Positions 1 to 8,400 of a stretch of 10,906 bases of DNA are shown here, piece after piece. The translations under genes and the position numbers were made by a program. The notes below the pieces were generated by a model. That model worked only from the letters and a program-made list of their open reading frames with translations. It did no database searches and was not told the origin of the DNA. Origin of the DNA: an uncultured Chitinophagaceae bacterium (GTDB lineage: Bacteria > Bacteroidota > Bacteroidia > Chitinophagales > Chitinophagaceae); the NCBI GenBank assembly GCA_937897585.1, contig CALCNY010000356.1:1-10906 (forward strand), read 5' to 3'. Positions within the stretch are counted from its first letter, which is position 1. The number at the start of each line of letters is the position of its first letter.

Positions 1-81
1 TTCAGCAGAGGCGTTTATACACTGGTACTTTCGGATGCATCTGGAGAAACCTTAGCTACCGGAAAAGTGGTGATACAATAA
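1..81 (+). CDS. 3' end of a convergent gene with a T9SS sorting domain (5' truncated)
   Basis: Frame 1 reads 26 codons from FSRGVYTLVLSD to KVVIQ and stops at TAA 79-81. The 26 residues are identical to the C-terminus of the M36 protease gene at 152-5182, which runs towards it from the other side. The nucleotide sequences differ at six positions (Leu CTG/TTG, Ser TCG/TCT, Leu TTA/CTT, Gly GGA/GGG, Val GTG/GTA), and every change is synonymous. That pattern indicates a real coding paralogue under protein-level constraint, not a copying artefact. The segment is the last two strands of a T9SS type A C-terminal sorting domain (Por_Secre_tail family), which sends cargo through the outer membrane and is then cleaved off. 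The rest of the protein is outside the window. It may be a third Ig-repeat protease or any other T9SS cargo. The fragment is too short for usual ORF cut-offs. Confidence 0.85.
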   Translation, partial: FSRGVYTLVLSDASGETLATGKVVIQ

Positions 82-85
82 AACA

Positions 86-147
86 TTACTCAGATAAAAA
101 AGAAAGAGCCATCAATTTTGATGGCTCTTTCTTTTTTATCTGAGTAA
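86..147. terminator. Bidirectional intrinsic terminator between convergent genes
   Basis: The core stem is GAGCCATCA (106-114) with TGATGGCTC (119-127) and a four-base loop. An A-rich run (AAAAAAGAAA, 96-105) lies to the left and the matching T-rich run (TTTCTTTTTT, 128-137) to the right, so each strand reads as a GC-containing hairpin followed by a U-tract. It starts only a few bases after the stop at 79-81 on plus and the stop at 152-154 on minus, so it can end both convergent transcripts. Perfect pairing extends outward to 86/147, longer than a terminator needs. Confidence 0.9.
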
Positions 148-151
148 AGTT

Positions 152-3100
152 TTATTGTATTACCACTTTCCCGGTAGCAAGGGTTTCTCCAGATGCATCA
201 GAAAGTACCAATGTATAAACGCCTCTGCTGAATTGCTCAACATTTACATTCATAACTTCATAAGCAGAAGAAACATGGTAGTCTTTTCTGTAAACTCTTG
301 CCCCTTTGGCATCGTACATAGTTATTGTTCTAGCCTGACCGTTATAAGGAATGCCTTCAAATCTAACTTGAAACTGTCCTTTATTCGGATTAGGATAAAT
401 GAATGTATAATTCAAAATCGTATCACGCACATTTACAATAGCTGATGTATTATTACAACCATTGGCATCAGTTACGGCAACATAGTAATTACCTGTTTGA
501 TTTTCACCAACTGTGATTAAACTACCTGATTGGCCATTGATAATATTGTTATTATAATACCAAGTATAAGTTGAAACACTTGGAGTTGATGTTGCACTCA
601 GTGTAATTGATTGTCCAGGCATTACAACATTTGAAGGCGCTGCGGTTACTGTCACCTGAGGTAAGGCATTTACAGTTAAAGTAACAACATCCGAATTGAT
701 ACTTCCACAGTTGCTTTCGGTAACGATTAAACGATATTTATTGTTATTCATTGAAGCAGTTACATTGCCTAAATTCAAGTTAGCGCTATTGGCACCATTG
801 ATATTTGTAAAACTAATACCACCATCGGTACTTACCTGCCATTGGTAAACAACTGAGGTTCCTTGTGCACTTGCTGTAATGGTTAAAGCGCTATTTTCAC
901 AAACATCAACATTGCTTGGTTGTGTTCCAATAGAAGCTGGATTTGAAACAGAAAGTAAAGCAGCATTTGAAGTAACGGTGTTGCAAGAAGCAGACGTGAT
1001 AACAACTCGATATTTATTGTTGTTCATTGATGAGGTTACATTAGCAAAACTTAAACTGCTATTCGTTTCACCTGCAATATCAGTATAGTTAACGCCACCA
1101 TCTGTACTCATTTGCCATTGATATGAAATGCTTGTTCCATTAGCAGTTACGCTAAATGAAGCAGTGGTATTATTACAAGTACTTACATCTGAAGGTTGAT
1201 TACTAATAGAAGTTGCATTGAGTACCTGCAAGGTAGCAGCAGAAGAAACAGCGCCGGTTGCAGAACAAGTATTATTAACAACAACATGATACTGATTACC
1301 ATTCAATGTTGAATTAATATTGTTTATCGTAATCGTATTGCTTGTTTGTCCATTCACATTGGTAAAGGTTGCACCGCCGTCTGTACTTACCTGCCATTGA
1401 TAGGTCAGTCCTGTACCTGAGGCATTAACACTTAAAGTTGTGTTGGTACCTTCACAAGCACTTACATCAGTGGGTTGATTGGTAATGACTGCTGCATTAC
1501 TAACAGTAAGTATGGCGCCAATTGAAATTGCATCACCAGGACAGTCGCTGCTAACCGCAATAACCCTGTATCTGTTATTGTCATCCGCTGCAGTTATATT
1601 ATTGATGATTAAAGAACTATTCGTTTCCCCAGAAATAGGTGAGTAGGTTAGGCCTCCATCTGTGCTTACTTCCCACTGATAAGAAATATTTGTTCCTGTA
1701 CATGTAGCCGTAAACGTTACATTGCTTCCAGCACAACCGATTTGATTCGCAGGTTGACTTAAAATCGCTGCTGATGAATTTACAGTTAGCGTTACAATAG
1801 AAGAATTAATTGGAGCAGGCGCACAACCGGTAACCAATACTTGATACTGGTTGTTGTTCATAGAGGCGGTAACATTGCTTAATGAAAGAGTTGCTGCGTT
1901 GGCATTTGCAATCGAACTAAATGTAACACCACCATCTGTACTTACCTGCCATTGATAAGCATTGACATTATTACCTGTTACACTAAATGAAGCATTATTG
2001 CCAGAGCATAATGTTTGTGAAGTAGGTTGCCCTGTTATTGAGGCTGGTTCTGTAACAGTTAAAATAGCAGCAGCTGAAGTGTCAGTTGAAGGACATGCGT
2101 TGCTTACAATAAGTCTGTAACGATTATTATTTTCTGCAGTAGTTACATTTACAGAATAAGTAGCACTGTTGGCACCTGAAATATTTGTATAAGTTAAACC
2201 TCCATTTGTACTTACTTGCCATTGGTATTGATTGCTATTACCGGAAGCCGCTGCATTGAATGTTGCATTACTTCCTGCACAAACTGTAGTATTAGCAGGG
2301 TCACTACTCACAACAGCTGCAACACATGCAGTTGGTGGCATAATAATAGTGAAAGTATCACTTTGTGCTACCCTAACATTTGACGAATTATAAAGATTGC
2401 TTTGCATTTCAACTACAGCCTTATCACTGATTGCAATATCATCAATATAAATACCTTCTAAATTAGTTCCAACATCAGAGGTAAACCTAAATCTGATTTT
2501 CAGATTTTGATTGGCGTAAGGGGTTAGGTTTATTTTTGTTTTAATCCATTTATTACTACTACTACCAGACCATGCTCTTCTCCCTGCAAGTAGGGTAGTT
2601 GCATCCATTGTAGCGATGTATCCACCAAGTAGAATATTGGGTTGCATGTCTGTCCAGGTTGTTCCTCCATTTGTGCTAGCTTCTATCACTGCGCCATCAT
2701 ATGTAGCCTCCGAATTTAACCAGTATCTGAAAGAGAGTGGTGGAGGGGTAGCTCCTAAACTAACGGGATTGGTTAGGGTAAGTATTTGATCTGAAGTTGT
2801 ATCTATGTTTATTGAAAAATAAGATGTTGTTGGACTATATGCTCTTGCATTAGACAAGCTCCAGATACCTGTTGGTCTAGTATTGCTAGCTGTCCAGTAA
2901 TTAGTCAAAGGTCCATTTGCAGAATCCTGAAATAATGTTACAGTTGGGTAATAAGCTCCATTGTTTACAAGAACTGTAAATGAATACGTTTGAGTTTGCG
3001 ATGCAGCTAAAGTTACAGGAAAACTAACCACACGGTTTGTTGCATTATAAGTACCGCCACTTACATAGGTTACATTTGTTGGTAAGGTATCGGTCAAAGT

Positions 3101-5182
3101 GAAATTGGAAATTCCTGCACAATTACCTGTAGTTAGTGTATTGGTAAACGTTATGTTCTGCCCTTCAGGAACCTGAGTAACACTTTGTGTTAATTGTAAG
3201 CTTGCATTACCTAATGTAAAATCTGCAACCTGATCAGTAACACTTCCAGAAGAACCCTGAGAAGCGAATGCCCCCATACCTCTTCTTCTGAATGCTTCCC
3301 AAATTACACACTGGTGTATGCCATTGTATAAAATTTGATCTGCTTGTAAAATAGCATCTCTCCCATCAATAAATCCAGGACTGCAAGGCTGAAGTTTCAT
3401 GCCTAGTGTCACTAATTTCAGAGCAATAACATTACCACCCACTCCGTCGCCATTGTAAAGGTTTGGTGTAATGCTACCCACTTGATTGATAATATTCCAT
3501 GTCATGTCCCATAAAACCGCACACCATATTTCGCCTCTGTCATGAACTTCTGTAGGAATCGTTGAAGCATAAACTTTATTGTTAACTGCGAAATTGGTAC
3601 AATATTTTTGAGAACGGATACCTGTAGAAGTAGCACTTTGCCCGATAACATAAGTACCAATGCCTCTTGGTGAACTAAAGCCTGTGTTTAGAGTGGCTGT
3701 AGCCCAATTTTGAGTCAGCATCAATCCATAATAATCACTCCAACCTTCACCCATTTGCTCATCATTCTGTAAACATCCTGCTTGTGCAGGTCCGCCTGTT
3801 AAACGATTGCTGATACCATGAGCAGCTTCATGACAAATAATTCCGTTATCTACATCACCATCTTTTTGCGGAGTTCCTGTCCATAGGTACATTTGCATTC
3901 TACCACTACCGCCATCGGGAGGAGTTGAAAAATTAGCATTGTTTGTACCGCCACCATCTTGAGCATCAGCCATCACAAAATCATTTTCTGCGCCACCACG
4001 ACCTAAATTATTTGCCTGGAAATTTCCGGATAATTCATCAAATCCATATTGGTACATGATATCATGAATGATATTATTCCAGTAAAACAAATTGGTTGTA
4101 TTGAATTGTTGATTGGGTGTTGGTGAAGTTTGTGTAGGAGCTACAGAAAAGCTTGGAATGAAATCAAATGAAAGTGGATCAGCAGCAGTTGTTGAAGTAG
4201 CGGGTGTTCCAGTACCATTGTTATTGTTTCTGTCTTCTTGAGCCCAAACATTATTACCTCTGGTATAATTATAATCTGCAGTTCCTGTGCTGTGCCAATT
4301 TAGCGTGGTAGCGTTACCGGGAGCATTCGTCCATGGATTGGTTCTTGTTGCAGGAGTGCCACCAGTATGACTTGGACTTTCAGCAGGATAAGGCACAACT
4401 CGGTAAGTAGCGCTGTTAACTATTGAAGGATTTAAACTGTTTGCTTTGTTATTATTTGTGTTTAATGCATTTAAGTTAAATAAACCATTAGTTTTAATCG
4501 AAGTGCCACTGCTTTTCATTTCATTCTTTTTACCTGAATGATCCCAATTGCAATAAACAGTAAGATTGCTGACGTCAATGGTTTTCATATCCATTGCATT
4601 GATTCTCACTAACCAATAATCTGAACTATTATTAGGGATAATATATACCTGCCAGGCAAGTTCAACTTTCAAATTATTTTTGGTGGGCACCCACATTAAT
4701 TCTGCAGTAATATTTTCTCTTGATATGTTCATGTTGTCATAAACAAATAAACGGCCATCATTTTTTGTTTCAAGTAAAATAGGACGTTTGCTAGAAGGTA
4801 GATTTCTGTCGGTTAAAGCTGCTCCAACAGCGACATCTGCCGTAATTAAAGGCACATTGTTTTTTACAGCACTTATTTTTTCTATGCTTTGAATTCTTCC
4901 TCCGGTGTGAGAAACAAGTTTGTCTCCATTAAAAGCCAATACTTCTATTTGATTGTAAACTGGCAATCCAAGGTAGGTTTGTTGTAAATAAACCAATTGG
5001 AGTCCTGAAGCAGCATCTTTGTAAGAATTGCTTACTAAAGTTTGTTTCAATGCAGCATCAGACAAACCGATTGCAGATTTGTTTTTTTCAACAAGTAGCA
5101 TTGCTTTTTTGAAATCTTGATTTTGTGCGTGTAAAACAGCAAATGAAATCATTAAGATAGAGAGTAGTAAATATTTTTTCAT
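152..5182 (-). CDS. Secreted M36 (fungalysin-type) metallopeptidase with six Ig-like repeats and T9SS sorting domain
   Basis: This 1676-residue protein should be a zinc endopeptidase exported by Sec and then T9SS. The chosen start (ATG at 5182) begins with MKK and a hydrophobic stretch ending in LHA, with likely cleavage before Gln20. An in-frame ATG at 5245 would add 21 residues that hide the signal peptide, so I reject it. Domains in order: FTP-like propeptide (about 45-97, with YLQQTYLGLPVYN), PepSY-like segment (about 160-205), M36 catalytic domain (about 275-650), DUF11-like domain (about 660-740), MAM or jelly-roll-like domain (about 745-945, with GIYIDDIAI), six Ig-like repeats (about 952-1507), a divergent Ig-like domain, and a sorting domain from YPNPN to KVVIQ. 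Zinc ligands are His451 and His455 of HEAAH and Glu479 in GEGWSD; Glu452 is the catalytic base. Conserved VHDRGEIW follows. Unlike its neighbour at 5433-10857 it lacks a PA insert and has Ala-Ala instead of Tyr-Thr in the HExxH motif. Substrate is unknown. A 250-bp gap with a terminator suggests its own transcript. Confidence 0.93.
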   Translation of the reverse strand: MKKYLLLSILMISFAVLHAQNQDFKKAMLLVEKNKSAIGLSDAALKQTLVSNSYKDAASGLQLVYLQQTYLGLPVYNQIEVLAFNGDKLVSHTGGRIQSIEKISAVKNNVPLITADVAVGAALTDRNLPSSKRPILLETKNDGRLFVYDNMNISRENITAELMWVPTKNNLKVELAWQVYIIPNNSSDYWLVRINAMDMKTIDVSNLTVYCNWDHSGKKNEMKSSGTSIKTNGLFNLNALNTNNNKANSLNPSIVNSATYRVVPYPAESPSHTGGTPATRTNPWTNAPGNATTLNWHSTGTADYNYTRGNNVWAQEDRNNNNGTGTPATSTTAADPLSFDFIPSFSVAPTQTSPTPNQQFNTTNLFYWNNIIHDIMYQYGFDELSGNFQANNLGRGGAENDFVMADAQDGGGTNNANFSTPPDGGSGRMQMYLWTGTPQKDGDVDNGIICHEAAHGISNRLTGGPAQAGCLQNDEQMGEGWSDYYGLMLTQNWATATLNTGFSSPRGIGTYVIGQSATSTGIRSQKYCTNFAVNNKVYASTIPTEVHDRGEIWCAVLWDMTWNIINQVGSITPNLYNGDGVGGNVIALKLVTLGMKLQPCSPGFIDGRDAILQADQILYNGIHQCVIWEAFRRRGMGAFASQGSSGSVTDQVADFTLGNASLQLTQSVTQVPEGQNITFTNTLTTGNCAGISNFTLTDTLPTNVTYVSGGTYNATNRVVSFPVTLAASQTQTYSFTVLVNNGAYYPTVTLFQDSANGPLTNYWTASNTRPTGIWSLSNARAYSPTTSYFSINIDTTSDQILTLTNPVSLGATPPPLSFRYWLNSEATYDGAVIEASTNGGTTWTDMQPNILLGGYIATMDATTLLAGRRAWSGSSSNKWIKTKINLTPYANQNLKIRFRFTSDVGTNLEGIYIDDIAISDKAVVEMQSNLYNSSNVRVAQSDTFTIIMPPTACVAAVVSSDPANTTVCAGSNATFNAAASGNSNQYQWQVSTNGGLTYTNISGANSATYSVNVTTAENNNRYRLIVSNACPSTDTSAAAILTVTEPASITGQPTSQTLCSGNNASFSVTGNNVNAYQWQVSTDGGVTFSSIANANAATLSLSNVTASMNNNQYQVLVTGCAPAPINSSIVTLTVNSSAAILSQPANQIGCAGSNVTFTATCTGTNISYQWEVSTDGGLTYSPISGETNSSLIINNITAADDNNRYRVIAVSSDCPGDAISIGAILTVSNAAVITNQPTDVSACEGTNTTLSVNASGTGLTYQWQVSTDGGATFTNVNGQTSNTITINNINSTLNGNQYHVVVNNTCSATGAVSSAATLQVLNATSISNQPSDVSTCNNTTASFSVTANGTSISYQWQMSTDGGVNYTDIAGETNSSLSFANVTSSMNNNKYRVVITSASCNTVTSNAALLSVSNPASIGTQPSNVDVCENSALTITASAQGTSVVYQWQVSTDGGISFTNINGANSANLNLGNVTASMNNNKYRLIVTESNCGSINSDVVTLTVNALPQVTVTAAPSNVVMPGQSITLSATSTPSVSTYTWYYNNNIINGQSGSLITVGENQTGNYYVAVTDANGCNNTSAIVNVRDTILNYTFIYPNPNKGQFQVRFEGIPYNGQARTITMYDAKGARVYRKDYHVSSAYEVMNVNVEQFSRGVYTLVLSDASGETLATGKVVIQ
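662..2329 (-). repeat. Six tandem Ig-like repeats, period 270-279 bp
   Basis: In protein order the units span about 2042-2329, 1769-2041, 1490-1768, 1211-1489, 935-1210 and 662-934, roughly 92 residues each. Each has a start like SIxxQPxxxxxC, a core YQW(Q/E)(V/M)STDGG (NGG in the first unit), a segment like MNNNKYR, and a second Cys just before the unit ends. The core Trp codons lie at 2219, 1949, 1673, 1394, 1115 and 839. On the plus strand the core shows up as a recurrent CTTACCTGCCATTG-like word. Such arrays usually act as spacers or adhesive stalks between a catalytic domain and the anchor; that role is inferred here. Confidence 0.92.
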
Positions 5183-5371
5183 CAGATGAAATGAAGTTTT
5201 AAATAGATGTTGTCTATTAAAATGGTTATTGAATAATATACCCATTAGCCTTGGAATTGCTAGTGGATTTTGCGTGCGTAAATTACGGCTAAATTATCAG
5301 ATTGAAGAGTCTGTAGAGTTAAAAAAAGATGCTTTACATCAAAAAAATAAACAACAGAACCTTTTAAAAAT
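5183..5371 (-). promoter_or_regulatory. Presumed promoter and leader region of the M36 protease gene; no clear boxes
   Basis: This is the only non-coding DNA upstream of the start at 5182, and it follows the terminator of the preceding gene, so a promoter is expected here. It is AT-rich. The best match to the Bacteroidota -7 element (TAnnTTTG) that I found is TAATTTAG at 5289-5296, one base off, with no TTG at the expected -33 position. No strong Shine-Dalgarno precedes the ATG, which is normal for the phylum. The placement is by position only. Confidence 0.25.
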
Positions 5372-5420
5372 AAAAATGCTGTCAAACAAGAAAATTAAAG
5401 TCTTGAATGACAGCATTTTT
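5372..5420 (-). terminator. Intrinsic terminator after the upstream protease gene
   Basis: AAAAATGCTGTCA (5372-5384) pairs perfectly over 13 bases with TGACAGCATTTTT (5408-5420). After a 2x2 internal loop, CAAGA (5387-5391) pairs with TCTTG (5401-5405), leaving a nine-base loop. On the minus strand the hairpin starts 12 bases after the TAA at 5433-5435 and runs into TTTTTATTTTTAAAA, which serves as the U-tract. It separates the two protease genes and argues against a simple operon, though read-through is possible. Confidence 0.85.
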
Positions 5421-5432
5421 TGTGTTACAATA

Positions 5433-8400
5433 TTATTCTTTCACGACCTTCTTTGTGGCTAATTTATTTCCGCTTCCATCAGAAAGTACCAGCATGTAGG
5501 TGCCTGATGATAACTTTTTAACCGCAACTTCCATCACATCAGAGCCTGAACTAAGTGTATATTCTTTATAATAAACTCTTGCTCCTTTTGCGTCAAACAA
5601 AGTAATCGCACGTTTTTGATTAACATTATTATTGAATTGCTGCACAATGAAAATTCCGTTATTTGGATTAGGATACACAAACAAATTGCTGGTGGCAGAG
5701 TCAGCTATAATCATTTGATTTGAAATGTTATCGCAGCCATTTAAATCTTTTGCCGTGTATGTGCCTTTGTTATCATAAGTAACATTGATAGAACGGCCAT
5801 TTGAACCAGAAATGAGAATGCCATCTTTATACCAATTATAGTTGTTGCTTGCCGGAATAGAGGTAGCCGTCAAAGTGGTTTGCAATCCGGGCAATAAATT
5901 GTGATATGGAGAAGCAGTTACAGTTACTATTGGAGAAGCTAATACAGAAAGCAAAGCTGCACTAGTAATCACACCACAAGGCGTTGCAGTAACTACAATT
6001 CTATATCTATTGTTGTTCATCGAAGTGGTTATGTTATTTAAACCAAGTGTTGCAGAAGTAGCTCCTGTGATATTGGTATAGGTTACACCTCCATCTGTAC
6101 TCACTTGCCATTGATAACTAACATTGTTACCTGTAACATCCGCCGTGAAACTTGCATCTGCACCTGCACATCCACTGAAGTTTTGTGGAGCTGCAATAAC
6201 TGATGCTTCAGGTAATACCGTTAGTGTGGCTGTTGAAGAAGAACTGCCTGTTGCAGAACAACTGCTGCTTACTATAACATGGTATTGGTTATTGTTCATG
6301 TTTGAAGTTATACCCGTAAGAGATAGTGTGCTACTTGTTGCTCCACTGATATTATTGAATGTAACGCCACCATCAGTACTTACTTGCCATTGATAACTAA
6401 GTCCTGGGCCACTTGCTGTTATCGTGTAATCAACACTGTTACCGGGACATCCACTTGCATTTACAGGTTGACTTATAATTGATGCTTGGTTGTTAACGAA
6501 TAACGTAGCACTAGAAGATGACAAAGAAGGAGTACAATCACCCGAAATATTTACACGATATTGATTGTTGTTCATGTCTATCGTTACATTATTCAATTGA
6601 AGTGTTGCATTTACTTCACCGGAAATATTTGTAAATGTTATACCGCCATCCGTGCTCACTTGCCATTGGTATGCAAGATTACTTCCAGAAACTGTGGCAC
6701 TAAAGCTTGCATTATTTCCTACACAAGATGTAATGTTAGTTGGTTGAGACGTAACCGCAGCTTGAGCATTTACGTTAAGCGTAGCTGCATCAGATTGTAA
6801 AGATGTAGATGCACAACCAGCAACAACAAGTCTGTATTTATTTCCACTCATACTTAAAGTAACACCACTAAGGTTTAAGGTGTTTGTGGTAGCACCTGCA
6901 ATATTTGAATAGGTAACACCGCCGTCAGAACTTACTTGCCATTGATAACCTGAACCTGTTGCAGTAGCTGTGAATGTTGCATTAACACCTTCGCAAACTG
7001 TTGTTGAAACAGGCTGAGCTATAACAACAGCGTTGCCTGATACCGTTAGTATGGCTGAATTTGAAGTAGCAGAAGAAGGACAACTATTGCTAACAATTGC
7101 CCTGTATCTGTTATTGTTCATACTGGTAGAAACATTTGTCAGACTTAGAGTGCTTCCTATGGCGCCTGAAATATCTGTATAACTAAGACCTCCGTCGGTG
7201 CTAATCTGCCACTGATAGGTAACGTTAGTGCCCGTTGCGCCGATTGAAAAATTAATATTACTTCCTGAACAAGCGTCAACATTTGCAGGCTGACTGCTTA
7301 CAGTAGCTAAATTGTTTACTGTCAACACTGCTGCATTTGAATTCAATCCTGTTGCACTGCAACTGAACAAAACAGCACGATAACGGTTGTTGTTCATCGT
7401 GGCATTGACATTGCTCAACGAAAGAGTAGCTGAGGTAGCACCAGAGATATCAGAATAAGTAACACCACCATCAGTGCTGACTTGCCATTGATAGGTGATA
7501 TTGGTTCCTGTAGCAGTAACACTGAAACTTACATTGGAACCTTCGCAAACCGCATTGCTACTTGGTTGTGAAGTAAGGCTTGCAGGATCGCTGACAATTA
7601 ATGTACCTGCATCAGACAATACACTTGAAGAGCAACTGTTACTGATTAATACCCTGTATTTATTGTTATTCATTGAAGAACTCACTGTGCTTAATACAAG
7701 AGTTGAAGCAGTGGCGTTTGAAATATTATTATAAGTAACACCACCATCAGTACTCACCTGCCATTGATAGGTAAGGGAGCTTCCACTTGCCCCTACTGTG
7801 AATGTGGCACTGCCTCCTGTACAGGCTGGCGTGTTGGATGGTTGTGAAGAAATGCTTGCCAAATTGCTCACAGTAAGCGCTACAGCATCTGAATTCAATG
7901 CCGTAGGATTACACCCCGTTATCACTACACGATATTTATTTCCGTTTTGAGAAGCAGTAACACTACTTATAGAATAGGTTGAACTTGTCGCACCTGTGAT
8001 GTTTGTAAATGTAACACCACCATCTGTACTCACCTGCCACTGATAGGTGATATTTGTACCTGTTGCAGTTGCAGTGAAACTTGCATTGGCGCCAACACAT
8101 GCTGTTTGAGCAACAGGCTGTGCGTTTATGCTTGCTGGTAAGTTAGTCGTAAGTGTTACTCCTGTAGATGTAACAGAAGATGGACAAGCATTGCTAATCA
8201 ATACTCTGTACTTATTATTATTCATTGACGCTGTAACTGCAGGAAGGGTAAGTGTGGCGCTTGTTGCTCCTGCAATATTTATGTAAGTTAAACCGCCATC
8301 TGTACTGACCTGCCATTGGTAAGCAGGTGTTGTTCCGTCTGCAGTTACACTAAATACAGCATCGCTACCAACACAAGCTGTAACATTAGCCGGTTGTGCA

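Larger units (their letters stand above)
1..232. repeat. Imperfect inverted repeat (palindrome) joining two gene ends
   Basis: Bases 1-114 pair with 119-232 about an axis at 116.5. I count seven mismatches over the arm: six in the two coding ends and one at 85/148. The part from 86-115 against 118-147 is perfect. The symmetry runs well beyond the terminator stem, into both stop codons and through 78 coding bases each side, and it continues right up to the first base of the window, so its true left extent is unknown. It could have arisen by inverted duplication of a gene end or by gene conversion between facing paralogues. Confidence 0.93.

Noticed and set aside
1..232. Palindrome as a fold-back sequencing or library artefact
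   Set aside because: A fold-back copy would be near-identical with random errors. Here six coding differences are all synonymous and both arms keep an open frame and a stop codon. A misjoin of two real paralogue ends in assembly is still possible.
662..2329. Regularly spaced short conserved words on the plus strand, CRISPR-like at first sight
   Set aside because: The period is 270-279 bases, spacing is always a multiple of three, and the words encode the YQWQ(V)STDGG core of Ig-like domains.
5183..5245. Upstream in-frame ATG giving a 21-residue longer protease
   Set aside because: The extension is polar, not signal-like, and would bury the MKK plus hydrophobic signal peptide that starts at 5182.
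5289..5296. TAATTTAG as a Bacteroidota -7 promoter element
   Set aside because: One mismatch to TAnnTTTG in AT-rich DNA and no TTG at the -33 position, so it is not distinguishable from chance and is not called as a site.
5229..5462. Plus-strand ORF of 77 codons across the intergenic region
   Set aside because: It runs through the terminator hairpin and into the end of the protease gene on the opposite strand, has Lys-rich low-complexity composition and matches nothing I recognise.
6124..7734. Several plus-strand ORFs of 79-89 codons opposite the Ig array
   Set aside because: They recur in similar form opposite the Ig units and are the reverse frames of a repetitive Asn/Ser/Thr-rich coding sequence.
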